From Ancylobacter novellus (lineage in GTDB: Bacteria; Pseudomonadota; Alphaproteobacteria; Rhizobiales; Xanthobacteraceae), in the NCBI GenBank assembly GCA_003241485.1, contig QFQD01000005.1, positions 1 through 64,000 on the forward strand: a stretch of 64,000 nucleotides of DNA, in the 5' to 3' direction. Positions 44,195-52,444 of the stretch are shown here, piece after piece. Position 1 is the stretch's first letter, and each line of letters opens with the position of its first letter. The position numbers were made by a program, and so were the translations under genes. The notes under the pieces were generated by a model. The model was not told the origin of the DNA and searched no databases. It was given only the letters and a program-made list of their open reading frames with translations.

Positions 44195-44216
44195 AACGAT
44201 CGGAGACGCCCATCCG

Positions 44217-44990
44217 ATGACGGAGCGTGCCGAGGCCATCGTCGTTCGGGACCTTCACAAGCGCTTCGGCGCGCTCGAGGTCCTCAAGGGTGTCTCGCTC
44301 ACGGCCCGCGAGGGCGACGTCATCGCCATTATCGGCGGTTCCGGCTCGGGCAAGTCCACCTTCCTGCGCTGCATCAACATGCTCGAAGTGCCAAGCGGCG
44401 GGTCGGTGGCGGTGCGCGGCGAGGAGATCGCCCTGAAGCCGGATGGCGCCGGCGGGCTGACGCCGCGGGACCGCAAGCAGGTGCAGCGCCTGCGCTCGCG
44501 CCTCGGCATGGTGTTCCAGAGCTTCAACCTCTGGCAGCACATGACCATCCTGCAGAATGTCATCGAGGCGCCCGTGCATGTGCTCGGCGTGCCGAAGGCC
44601 GAGGCGATCGAGCGGGCGGAGGCGCTGCTGCGGCGCGTCGGCCTGTTCGACAAGCGCGACGTCTACCCGGCCTTCCTGTCCGGTGGTCAGCAGCAGCGCG
44701 CGGCCATTGCCCGGGCGTTGGCCATCCAGCCGCATGCGATGCTGTTCGACGAGCCGACCTCCGCGCTGGACCCGGAACTGGTCGGCGAGGTGCTGGGCGT
44801 GATCGGCGATCTGGCGAAGGAACAGCGCACCATGATCCTGGTGACGCACGAGATGAAATTCGCCCGCAATGTCGCCAGCCACATCGTGTTCCTCGCCCAC
44901 GGCGTGATCGAGGAACAGGGCCCGCCGGAGCAGATCTTCGGCGATCCGAAATCGGAGCGGCTGAAGAAATTCATCAGTTCAGTTCATTGA
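44217..44990 (+). CDS. Polar amino acid ABC transporter ATP-binding protein (HisP/ArtP class)
   Basis: 257 residues. Walker A GGSGSGKST near residue 38, signature LSGGQQQRAAIARAL near 158, Walker B AMLFDEPTSALDPELVGEV. The insert ALKPDGAGGLTPRDRKQVQRLRS is typical of basic-amino-acid ATPases (HisP, OccP, NocP). ATG 44217 is the family start; an open frame reaches 44121. It is first in a five-gene operon with binding protein, two permeases and an M20 deacylase. Confidence 0.88.
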   Translation: MTERAEAIVVRDLHKRFGALEVLKGVSLTAREGDVIAIIGGSGSGKSTFLRCINMLEVPSGGSVAVRGEEIALKPDGAGGLTPRDRKQVQRLRSRLGMVFQSFNLWQHMTILQNVIEAPVHVLGVPKAEAIERAEALLRRVGLFDKRDVYPAFLSGGQQQRAAIARALAIQPHAMLFDEPTSALDPELVGEVLGVIGDLAKEQRTMILVTHEMKFARNVASHIVFLAHGVIEEQGPPEQIFGDPKSERLKKFISSVH

Positions 44991-45017
44991 AACGCCTGAA
45001 AAACCAGAGGGAAAACG

Positions 45018-45800
45018 ATGAAGAACGCACTCAAGACGATCATTGCCGCCGCTGCCATCGGCCTTGCCGGCGTGTGCGCCGTGGCGGCCGAGCCGCTGAA
45101 GGTCGGCTTCGCCGCCGAGCCCTATCCGCCCTTCGCCTCGCCCGACGCCTCCGGCAAGTGGGAAGGCTGGGAGGTCGAGTTCATGCAGGCCATCTGCAAG
45201 CAGGCCAAGCTCGACTGCGTCATCACGCCCGTCGCCTGGGACGGCATCATTCCCGCGCTGACCTCCAAGAAGATCGACATGATCGTCGGCTCCATGTCGA
45301 TCACCCCCGAGCGCCTGAAGACGATCGATTTCTCCGACAAATATTACAACACGCCGACCGGCGTGATGGGCCCGAAAGCTGAGAAGTTCGACGCCACGCC
45401 CGCCGGCCTGAAGGGCAAGACCATCGGCGTGCAGGTCTCCACCATCCACCAGGACTACGCCACCAAGTACTTCGGCGGCGCGGGTGCGACGGTCAAGGAA
45501 TACCAGACGCAGGATGAGGCCAATAACGACCTCGCCGCCGGCCGCATCGACGCCGTGCAGGCCGATGCCATCGCGCTGGACGCCTTCCTGAAGTCCGATC
45601 AGGGCAAGCAGTGCTGCGAACTGAAGGGCAATGTGAAGGATGATCCGGCGATCCTCGGCGCGGGCGTCGGCGTGGGCCTGCGCAAGGGCGACACCGAGCT
45701 GAAGGCCAAGATCAACGCCGCGATCAAGGCGATCCGCGCCAACGGCACCTATGACGCCTTCTCCAAGAAGTACTTCGACTTCGACATCTATGGCGGTTGA
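45018..45800 (+). CDS. Polar amino acid ABC transporter substrate-binding protein (HisJ/ArtJ class)
   Basis: 260 residues. The signal peptide MKNALKTIIAAAAIGLAGVCAVAA precedes EPLKVGFAAEPYPPF. Family block GWEVEFMQAICKQAKLDCVI with the ligand-carboxylate region GSMSITPERLKTIDFSDKYY near 95. GAGGGAAAACG before the ATG is a good Shine-Dalgarno. The HisJ/LAO-type sequence suggests arginine, ornithine, lysine or derivatives such as opines and methylarginines. Confidence 0.88.
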   Translation: MKNALKTIIAAAAIGLAGVCAVAAEPLKVGFAAEPYPPFASPDASGKWEGWEVEFMQAICKQAKLDCVITPVAWDGIIPALTSKKIDMIVGSMSITPERLKTIDFSDKYYNTPTGVMGPKAEKFDATPAGLKGKTIGVQVSTIHQDYATKYFGGAGATVKEYQTQDEANNDLAAGRIDAVQADAIALDAFLKSDQGKQCCELKGNVKDDPAILGAGVGVGLRKGDTELKAKINAAIKAIRANGTYDAFSKKYFDFDIYGG

Positions 45801-45812
45801 TCGGGCCTGATC

Positions 45813-45837
45813 CGGGTCGGCGCGCCGCGCCGGCCCG
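45813..45837 (+). terminator. Strong intercistronic hairpin after the binding-protein gene
   Basis: CGGGTCGGCGCG / CGCGCCGGCCCG, 12-bp arms with one G-U type mismatch and a minimal loop, followed by only TTCCTT. It lies between the binding-protein stop and the first permease. It is probably an attenuator or RNA-stabilising stem that keeps binding protein in excess rather than a full terminator. Confidence 0.5.
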
Positions 45838-45863
45838 TTCCTTCTCGCGGCGAGGCGGACCCA

Positions 45864-46592
45864 ATGGCCGATCCCACTCCCCTGATCAATTGGGGCCTGC
45901 TGGCACTCGATCCGCCCGGCTGGGGCAGCGTGCTGCTGGCCGGGTTCTTCAATTCGATCAAGATCGCGATCGGCGGCTATTCGCTCGGCCTCGTCCTCGG
46001 CACGGGCGGCGCCTTCGGCAAGCTCTATGGCGGGCCGGTGACCAAGGACCTGCTGGAGGTCTACACCACGGTCGTGCGCGCCGTGCCTGAGCTCGTGCTC
46101 ATCCTGATCCTTTATTATGCCGGCACGGATCTCCTGAACCGGCTCTCCGGCGCGATGGGCTACGGCTCCATCGACATCAGCGGCCTCGCCGCCGGCATCT
46201 TCGTCATTGGCGTGGTGCAGGGCGCCTATTCGACCGAGGTGCTGCGCGGGGCGATACAGGCCGTGCCGCCCGGCCAGATCGAGGCGGCGCGGGCCTATGG
46301 CATGTCGCCTTTGATGGTGCTGCGCCGCGTCACCCTGCCGGCCATGCTGCCCCATGCCATTCCCGGCCTGTCCAATCTGTGGCTCATCGCCACCAAGGAC
46401 ACGGCGCTGCTCGCGGTGGTCGGCTTCAGCGAGCTGACGCTGGTGACGCGGCAGGCGGCCGGCGCCACCAAGGCGTACATGCTGTTCTTCTGCGCGGCGG
46501 GCGTGCTGTATCTGGCCCTGACGCTGGTCTCCAACCTCATCATCCATCTCATCGAGACACGCGCCCGGCGCGGTTGGGCGGCGACGCGATGA
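45864..46592 (+). CDS. Polar amino acid ABC transporter permease (HisQ class)
   Basis: 242 residues, five to six hydrophobic segments. The N-terminal block GFFNSIKIAIGGYSLGLVLGTGGA and the EAA loop EAARAYGMSPLMVLRRVTLPAMLPHAIPG near residue 140 are typical of HisQ. Its stop overlaps the next permease start as ATGA. Confidence 0.88.
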   Translation: MADPTPLINWGLLALDPPGWGSVLLAGFFNSIKIAIGGYSLGLVLGTGGAFGKLYGGPVTKDLLEVYTTVVRAVPELVLILILYYAGTDLLNRLSGAMGYGSIDISGLAAGIFVIGVVQGAYSTEVLRGAIQAVPPGQIEAARAYGMSPLMVLRRVTLPAMLPHAIPGLSNLWLIATKDTALLAVVGFSELTLVTRQAAGATKAYMLFFCAAGVLYLALTLVSNLIIHLIETRARRGWAATR

Positions 46593-47470
46593 GGGCCGCC
46601 AACCAAGCATCCGACGACGCGCCCGAGCCGGAATCGCTGGTCGATCTGCCGCCTGAAGAGACGACACTGGCGGCGACGGCGCTCACCAGCCTGCCGAGCG
46701 GCAGGGGCTTCCTGAAGCCGCACCGTATCGCGCTCCTGGCGGTGGCGGGTCTCATGGTGTTCTGCGCCGCCTGGTTCATGCGCTGGGACTGGCTGCCGCA
46801 ATATGCCGGCGCCCTGGCCTCCGGTGTCAGCGTGACGCTGCTGATGCTTGTCAGCACCGCACTGCTCGGCTTCCTGTTCGCCGTGCCGATCGGGCTGGTG
46901 CAGGTGACGGGGCCCTGGCCGCTGAAGGCGATGGCAAGCGGCTTCTGCACTGTGATCCGCGGCACGCCGCTGCTGCTGCAGCTCTGGCTGCTCTATTACG
47001 GGCTGGGCTCGCTGTTTCCCCAGTTCCCCGAAATCCGCCAGTCCTTCCTCTGGCCCTATCTGCGCGAGGCCTGGCCCTATGGCGTGGCGGCGCTCACCAT
47101 TTCCTTCGCCGCCTATGAGGGCGAGGTGATGCGCGGCGCCTTCTCCGGCGTGCCCAAGGGCGAACTCGAAGCGGCCCGCGCCTATGGCATGAGCCGCTGG
47201 AAGGTGTTCTGGCGCATCTGGCTGCCGCGCGCGGTGCACCGGGCGCTGCCCACGCTCAATGGCGAGACGGTCCTCCAGCTCAAGGCGACGCCGCTGGTGG
47301 CCACCATCACCGTGATCGACGTCTATGCCGTCATCTCCAAAATACGCCAGACGACCTTTCTCACCTATGAGCCGCTGCTGCTGCTGGCGATGATCTATCT
47401 GTGCCTGACCGCCCTGCTGGTCGTGGTTTTCCGCCATTTCGAGAACAAGATACCAACCCGGAATGCCTGA
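46589..47470 (+). CDS. Polar amino acid ABC transporter permease (HisM class)
   Basis: 293 residues with a hydrophilic N-terminal extension of about 45 residues before the first membrane segment, unusual against HisM (about 238). Permease blocks: GFCTVIRGTPLLLQLWLLYYGLG near 125 and EAARAYGMSRWKVFWRIWLPRAVHR near 200. It pairs with the HisQ-like permease. The next gene starts eight bases before its stop. Confidence 0.87.
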   Translation: MRAANQASDDAPEPESLVDLPPEETTLAATALTSLPSGRGFLKPHRIALLAVAGLMVFCAAWFMRWDWLPQYAGALASGVSVTLLMLVSTALLGFLFAVPIGLVQVTGPWPLKAMASGFCTVIRGTPLLLQLWLLYYGLGSLFPQFPEIRQSFLWPYLREAWPYGVAALTISFAAYEGEVMRGAFSGVPKGELEAARAYGMSRWKVFWRIWLPRAVHRALPTLNGETVLQLKATPLVATITVIDVYAVISKIRQTTFLTYEPLLLLAMIYLCLTALLVVVFRHFENKIPTRNA

Positions 47471-48641
47471 GATGAACGTTCGCGCCTTGCTCTCCAATGC
47501 GATGCCGGAGCTGGTGGCGCTGCGCCAGGATCTGCACGCCCATCCCGAGCTGGGGCTGGAAGAGGTGCGGACCTCGGAGGTGATCGCCCGCGAACTGGAC
47601 GCGCTCGGCTACACCGTCTCGCGGGGCCTCGCCAAAACCGGGCTGGTGGCCACGCTGACGAACGGCACGGGCAGCCGCTCGGTCGGCATCCGCGCCGATA
47701 TCGACGCGCTGCCGATCGTCGAGGAGACCGGCCTGTCTTATGCCAGCAAGACGCCGGGGCTGATGCATGCCTGCGGCCATGACGGCCACACCGCCATGCT
47801 GCTGGGCGCGGCGCGCGCGATCGCCGAGCGGCGCAATTTCGAGGGCACCGTGCACCTCATCTTCCAGCCGGCGGAGGAGAATTTCGGCGGCGCCAAGATC
47901 ATGGTGGAGGAGGGGCTGTTCGACCGCTTTCCCTGCGATGCCGTGTTCGCGCTGCATAATGATCCCGATGCGCCCTTCGGCACGTTCATCTTCAGGGATG
48001 GGCCGATCATGGCGGCGGTGGACGAGTGCCGCATCACCGTGCACGGGCTCGGCGGGCACGGCGCCGAGCCGCAGGCCACCGCCGACCCCATCGTCGCCGG
48101 GGCCTCCATCGTGCTGGCGCTGCAGACCATCGTCTCGCGCAACATCCACCCGATGGACCCGACGGTGGTCACGGTCGGCGCCTTCAACGCCGGGGCGGCC
48201 AGCAACGTCATCCCCGCACGCGCCGAACTCATCGTGGGCGTGCGCTCCTTCGACCCTGATGTGCGCGACGAGCTGGAGCGCCGGATCCGCCTCGTCGCGG
48301 AAGGCCAGGCGGCGAGCTATGGCATGAGCGCGACGGTGGACTATCAGCGCAGCTACGACGCCACCATCAACCACAAGGCGGAAACCGATTTCCTGCGCGA
48401 TCTCGCCACCCGCTTCGCCGGCGCCGAGCAGGTGCGCGAGATGCCCCGTCCCAGCATGGGCAGCGAGGATTTCGCCTATATGCTGAGGGAGCGCCCCGGC
48501 AGCTATTTCTTCCTCGGCGGACGCACCTCCGAGGCGGACCGACCGCTGCATCACCCCGGCTATAATTTCAACGACGACCTGCTGCCCATCGGCGCGGCGT
48601 TCTGGACCGAGCTGGTGGAGACCTATCTGCGCCCTGCCTGA
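47463..48641 (+). CDS. M20 family amidohydrolase (hippurate hydrolase / N-acyl-amino acid deacylase type)
   Basis: 392 residues, M20D family. Blocks: RQDLHAHPELGLEE near 20, GIRADIDALPIVE near 78, HACGHDGHTAMLLGAA near 100 (metal His and Asp), QPAEENFGGAKIM near 136 (Glu) and PSMGSEDFAYML near 335. It cleaves N-acyl amino acids. ATG 47463 overlaps the permease stop; ATG 47472 is an equally plausible start. Its place as last gene of an importer operon suggests that an acylated amino acid is imported and deacylated. Confidence 0.87.
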   Translation: MPEMNVRALLSNAMPELVALRQDLHAHPELGLEEVRTSEVIARELDALGYTVSRGLAKTGLVATLTNGTGSRSVGIRADIDALPIVEETGLSYASKTPGLMHACGHDGHTAMLLGAARAIAERRNFEGTVHLIFQPAEENFGGAKIMVEEGLFDRFPCDAVFALHNDPDAPFGTFIFRDGPIMAAVDECRITVHGLGGHGAEPQATADPIVAGASIVLALQTIVSRNIHPMDPTVVTVGAFNAGAASNVIPARAELIVGVRSFDPDVRDELERRIRLVAEGQAASYGMSATVDYQRSYDATINHKAETDFLRDLATRFAGAEQVREMPRPSMGSEDFAYMLRERPGSYFFLGGRTSEADRPLHHPGYNFNDDLLPIGAAFWTELVETYLRPA

Positions 48642-48760
48642 GGGGCGCGCGGCAGGTGAATTCCTGACCTCATTGCACGCAGCGGGCTCTCGTCGGAACC
48701 GAGGGCGGGCCGGGCGGTTTACCGCTGTGACCCGCGTCGACCCGAGGACGGCCTGAACCC

Positions 48761-50935
48761 ATGAGCTTTGCCCCCGACATGCTTGAAGCGGCCACCGCCC
48801 GAGGCGCGGTGCCGCGCAGCCCCGGCCCGCCCGCGCCGCTGGAATCGGCTCCCGTGCTGCGCCCGGGCCGCAATGTGTGGCGGCAGGAGCAGGCGACGCG
48901 CGCGGCGGTGCTGGTCGACGGCGCGAGCTATTTCGGTGCCTTGCGGGCGGCCATGCTGGAGGCGCGCGAGACCATCCATATCGCCGGCTGGGACCTCGAC
49001 AGCCGCATGAAGCTGGTCGGTGAAAGCGGCACGGCGGAGGATGGGCTGCCGGAAACCCTCGCCGCCTTCCTCACCGCGCTGGTGGCGCGCAATCCGCGCC
49101 TGCGCATCCGCCTGCTGCTGTGGGACTATTCGGTGATGTTCGCCTTCGAGCGGGAACTGGCGCCGATCTTCTCCTTCATGTGGGCGACGCCGCGCCAGAT
49201 CGAATTCTGCTTCGACGACGTCCTGCCCATCGGCGCCTCGCATCACCAGAAGATCGTGGTGATCGACGACCGCATGGCCTTCTCCGGCGGGCTCGATCTC
49301 ACCGGCCGGCGCTGGGACACCAGCGCGCATCTGCCGGACGACGCTCGCCGGCTCGATCCTGCGGGCGCGGCCTATGCGCCGTTCCACGATGTGCAGATGG
49401 CGGTTGACGGTGCGGCCGCGGCAGCGCTGGGGCGTCTGTTCCGCGAGCGCTGGAAGCGCGCGGCGTGCGAGCGCCTGCCGTCCCCGCGCCACCGCGTCCG
49501 CGCCGATCGCTGGCCGCAGGGACTGGAGCCGGATTTCCATTCGCTCGACATCGGCATCTCCCGCACCTTGCCGCCTTATGAGAAAGAGAGCGAGGTTCGC
49601 GAGGTCGAGGCGCTGTTCTTCGACATGCTCGATGTCGCCGAGCGCCACCTCTATATCGAGAACCAGTTCCTCACCTGCGAGCGCTTCACCGCGCGGCTCA
49701 TCGAGCGCCTGCGGGAATGTCCCCAGCTGGAGGCGCTGCTCATCACGCCGAAGGACTATCGCAGCTGGTTCGAGCATCAGGCCATGGGCGTCGGCCGCGA
49801 TCGCGTGCTGGCCCGTCTCGCCGAAGCGGGCGTCACCGACCGCGTGCGCATGGTGTTTCCCGAATCCGAGGCGGAGGGTTCCACGACGGCGGTGATGGTC
49901 CACTCCAAGGTGATGATCGTCGACGACCGCCTGCTGCGCGTGGGCTCGGCCAATCTGTGCAACCGCTCCATGGGGTTCGACAGCGAGTGCGATCTGGTAA
50001 TCGAAGCGGGCACGGACGAGGCCCGCGCCGGCGTGGCGGCGGTGCGAAACCGTATGCTGGGCGAGCATGTCGGGCGCGATGGCGCGGAAGTCGCCGCCAT
50101 CATCGAGCGGACCGGCTCGCTGCTGGCGGTTCTCGATGAGGCAACCGGGGGACGCCGTCTGGTCGAGGTGTCGCATAGCGCGCCGAGCGACCTGCCGCTG
50201 CCCGCCATCGACGCGCTGGCCGACCCGCTGGAGCCGATCTATGAGCGCTCGCCCGCGCGTGGGGGCAAATCCCTGATGCGCCGCCTGCTGCCGCTGGGCA
50301 TCGCGGTCGTGCTGGTGGCGGCGCTGGTGTTCGCCTGGGCGAATTCCCCCTTCTCCGAGCCCGAACGGCTGATCGGCGCACTGGATGGCATGGCCGAGCG
50401 CCCATGGGCGCCCGCCGCCGTGGTTGCCCTCTATGTGCTTGGCGGGCTGGTGGTTTTTCCGGTTTCGGTACTCATCGTCGCCACCGTCGCGGTGTTCGGC
50501 GGCTGGACCGGTGCGTTGCTCGCCGGCGGCGGCGCGCTGGCCAGCGCGGTCGTGACCTATTTCATCGGCCGGCAGCTCGGCGCGGGCATGATCCGGCGTT
50601 TCATCGGCCCACGCATCAACCGCATCCGGCGCGGTCTTGCCAGCCAGGGCATCGTGACGGTGGCGACGGTGCGGCTGGTGCCACTGGCGCCATTCACCTT
50701 CGTCAATCTGGTGGCCGGCGCGGCGGGCGTGCGCATCGTCGATTATGTCGTGGGCACCGCCATCGGCCTGATGCCTGGGCTGATCGTGCTGACGGCGCTC
50801 GGGCGGCAGATCGTCGACATGATCTCGCAGCCCTCACTCGCCGGCGCCGGCCTGCTCGCGGGGCTGGTGCTGCTCTGGGTGCTCTGCTCGCTCGGCCTCC
50901 AGCTGCTGGTGTCGCATTTCCGCGGGGAACGGTGA
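48761..50935 (+). CDS. Phospholipase D-like / VTT (SNARE-associated) membrane fusion protein
   Basis: 724 residues in two modules. The first is a PLD domain with two HKD motifs, HHQKIVVIDDRMAFSGGLD near 160 and HSKVMIVDDRLLRVGSANL near 380. After a linker, a C-terminal membrane part from about residue 507 carries VTT/DedA features (FPVSVLIVATVAVFGGWTGALLAGG and VRLVPLAPFTFVNLVAGAAGV). The PLD half resembles cardiolipin synthase or PLD-type phosphotransferase; the VTT half may move lipids. It is coupled to an EEP-family phosphatase by a GTGA overlap. Confidence 0.88.
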   Translation: MSFAPDMLEAATARGAVPRSPGPPAPLESAPVLRPGRNVWRQEQATRAAVLVDGASYFGALRAAMLEARETIHIAGWDLDSRMKLVGESGTAEDGLPETLAAFLTALVARNPRLRIRLLLWDYSVMFAFERELAPIFSFMWATPRQIEFCFDDVLPIGASHHQKIVVIDDRMAFSGGLDLTGRRWDTSAHLPDDARRLDPAGAAYAPFHDVQMAVDGAAAAALGRLFRERWKRAACERLPSPRHRVRADRWPQGLEPDFHSLDIGISRTLPPYEKESEVREVEALFFDMLDVAERHLYIENQFLTCERFTARLIERLRECPQLEALLITPKDYRSWFEHQAMGVGRDRVLARLAEAGVTDRVRMVFPESEAEGSTTAVMVHSKVMIVDDRLLRVGSANLCNRSMGFDSECDLVIEAGTDEARAGVAAVRNRMLGEHVGRDGAEVAAIIERTGSLLAVLDEATGGRRLVEVSHSAPSDLPLPAIDALADPLEPIYERSPARGGKSLMRRLLPLGIAVVLVAALVFAWANSPFSEPERLIGALDGMAERPWAPAAVVALYVLGGLVVFPVSVLIVATVAVFGGWTGALLAGGGALASAVVTYFIGRQLGAGMIRRFIGPRINRIRRGLASQGIVTVATVRLVPLAPFTFVNLVAGAAGVRIVDYVVGTAIGLMPGLIVLTALGRQIVDMISQPSLAGAGLLAGLVLLWVLCSLGLQLLVSHFRGER

Positions 50936-51696
50936 ATCTCGTGCGGCCCGAGCTGCGCGTCACGTCGCCGGGCCTCCGGGTCATGACATGGAACATCCAT
51001 GGCGGGGTGGGCCCCGACGGGCGCTTTGACCTCGATCGCATCGCCGCGCTGATCGCCCGCCATCGCCCGGACGTGCTGGCCCTGCAGGAAGTGGACACGC
51101 GCGGCCGGGGCGTCGACTGCCTCGCGCCGCTGCAGGGGCTCGGCATCGGCCATTTCGCCGAGGCGCGCACCATCGTCGTGCCGGACGGGCATTACGGGCA
51201 TGCCCTCTTCACCCGCTGGCCGACCCGCAATGTGGTGCTGCACGATCTCTCGGTGCGCCGGCGGGAGCCGCGCATCGCCATCGAGACCGAGGTGGAGACG
51301 CCGTTCGGCCCGCTGCATCTCGTCGCCGTCCATCTTGGCCTCGCCTTCCTCGAACGCCGGCGCCAGTCCATGGCTCTGGCCGCATTGGCGAAACGGGCGC
51401 GCGGGATGCCGACCGTGATGATGGGTGACTTCAACGACTGGTGCTCGCTCGGCCTCGTCTCCCGCGCCATTCATCGGGCGCTGCCCTTCCGCACGCGGCT
51501 GCGCAGCTTTCCCGCGCGCTGGCCGCTGCTGCGGCTGGACGGGGTCTATTGCAGCGCGCCCGGCATGCTGGCGGCGAGCTTCACCGACCCGGCCGCGCGC
51601 ATGGCCTCCGACCATCTTCCGATCATCGCCGATATCCGGCTGCCGGTCGCCAGCCCGCACCTCGTCCGCCAAGGCGACGCGATAGCGGTGGAGTAA
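50932..51696 (+). CDS. Endonuclease/exonuclease/phosphatase (EEP) family protein
   Basis: 254 residues with EEP hallmarks: MTWNIHGGVG near residue 15, LALQEVDTRG near 45 (catalytic Glu), VHLGLAF near 132, MGDFNDW near 163 (Asp, Asn) and the final SDHLPIIADI (Asp-His) near 225. Members are Mg-dependent phosphodiesterases acting on DNA or lipids. The GTG start at 50932 overlaps the PLD-VTT stop and has GGGGAA just upstream. Coupling to a PLD-like lipid enzyme favours a lipid or head-group substrate. Confidence 0.85.
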   Translation: MNLVRPELRVTSPGLRVMTWNIHGGVGPDGRFDLDRIAALIARHRPDVLALQEVDTRGRGVDCLAPLQGLGIGHFAEARTIVVPDGHYGHALFTRWPTRNVVLHDLSVRRREPRIAIETEVETPFGPLHLVAVHLGLAFLERRRQSMALAALAKRARGMPTVMMGDFNDWCSLGLVSRAIHRALPFRTRLRSFPARWPLLRLDGVYCSAPGMLAASFTDPAARMASDHLPIIADIRLPVASPHLVRQGDAIAVE

Positions 51697-51751
51697 GCGC
51701 GCCGGAATGGTAATAGTGCCCGCAACCGGATCGGAAGCGGACTGCCGTCTC

Positions 51752-52444
51752 ATGCGCCCCGCGCTCATCATCTTCGATTGCGACGGCGTGCTGATCGACA
51801 GCGAGGTGCTGAGTGCCGGCGCGCTTATCGATGCGCTGGCCGACCATGGCGTCGCGGTCGATCTCGCCTTCGTCGCCCGTCATTTCATCGGCCGTTCCTA
51901 TTCGGTGATCGTCAGCGAAGTGCATGCGCGCTTCGGCATCGCGCTGCCCCCGAGCTTCGAGGACGATTATCGCGCGCGCCTGCTGGCGGCCTTCGAGGCG
52001 GAGCTCACGGCGATGGAGGGCGCCGTCGAGGCGCTCGCCGCGCTCGACGTGCCGTTCTGCCTTGCCACCTCATCGAGCCCGCTGCGGCTGGCCGCCTCGC
52101 TGCGGATCACCGGTCTCGACGGCGTGTTTGCCGGCCGGAGCTTCACGGCGAGCGAGGTGGCGCGCGGCAAGCCGGCGCCGGACCTGTTCCTGCACGCTGC
52201 CGCCCGCATGGGCGCCGATCCCGCCGCCTGCGTGGTGATCGAGGATAGCGGCGTCGGTCTTGCTGCCGGGAAGGCGGCCGGGATGGAGGTGTGGCACTTC
52301 ACCGGCGGCCGCCATTTCGCCGTGATGGAACTGCCTCTGCCGGAAGGCCTGCAGCCGCACCGCCGTTTCACCAGTTTCGCCGAGATGCGGGCCGGCCGGC
52401 CCGAGCTCTTCCGCCCTTTCGCTGACATAGTCCGTACCGCATGA
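51752..52444 (+). CDS. HAD-IA hydrolase (beta-phosphoglucomutase / sugar phosphatase type)
   Basis: 230 residues. Motif I FDCDGVLIDSE (nucleophile Asp near residue 8), motif II LATSSSP near 112, Lys in RGKPAPDLF near 147 and motif IV IEDSGVGL near 170. This is the sugar-phosphate phosphatase/phosphoglucomutase-like group. ATG 51752 is chosen so that motif I is N-terminal. A HAD gene of this type (SmoC-like) accompanies polyol operons in rhizobia, as recalled. Its stop overlaps the regulator start (ATGA). Confidence 0.85.
   Translation: MRPALIIFDCDGVLIDSEVLSAGALIDALADHGVAVDLAFVARHFIGRSYSVIVSEVHARFGIALPPSFEDDYRARLLAAFEAELTAMEGAVEALAALDVPFCLATSSSPLRLAASLRITGLDGVFAGRSFTASEVARGKPAPDLFLHAAARMGADPAACVVIEDSGVGLAAGKAAGMEVWHFTGGRHFAVMELPLPEGLQPHRRFTSFAEMRAGRPELFRPFADIVRTA

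Noticed and set aside
45018..45382. Frameshifted or broken gene suggested by an overlapping 131-residue frame at 44987
   Set aside because: The binding-protein frame is intact from signal peptide to stop; the overlapping frame is a shadow.
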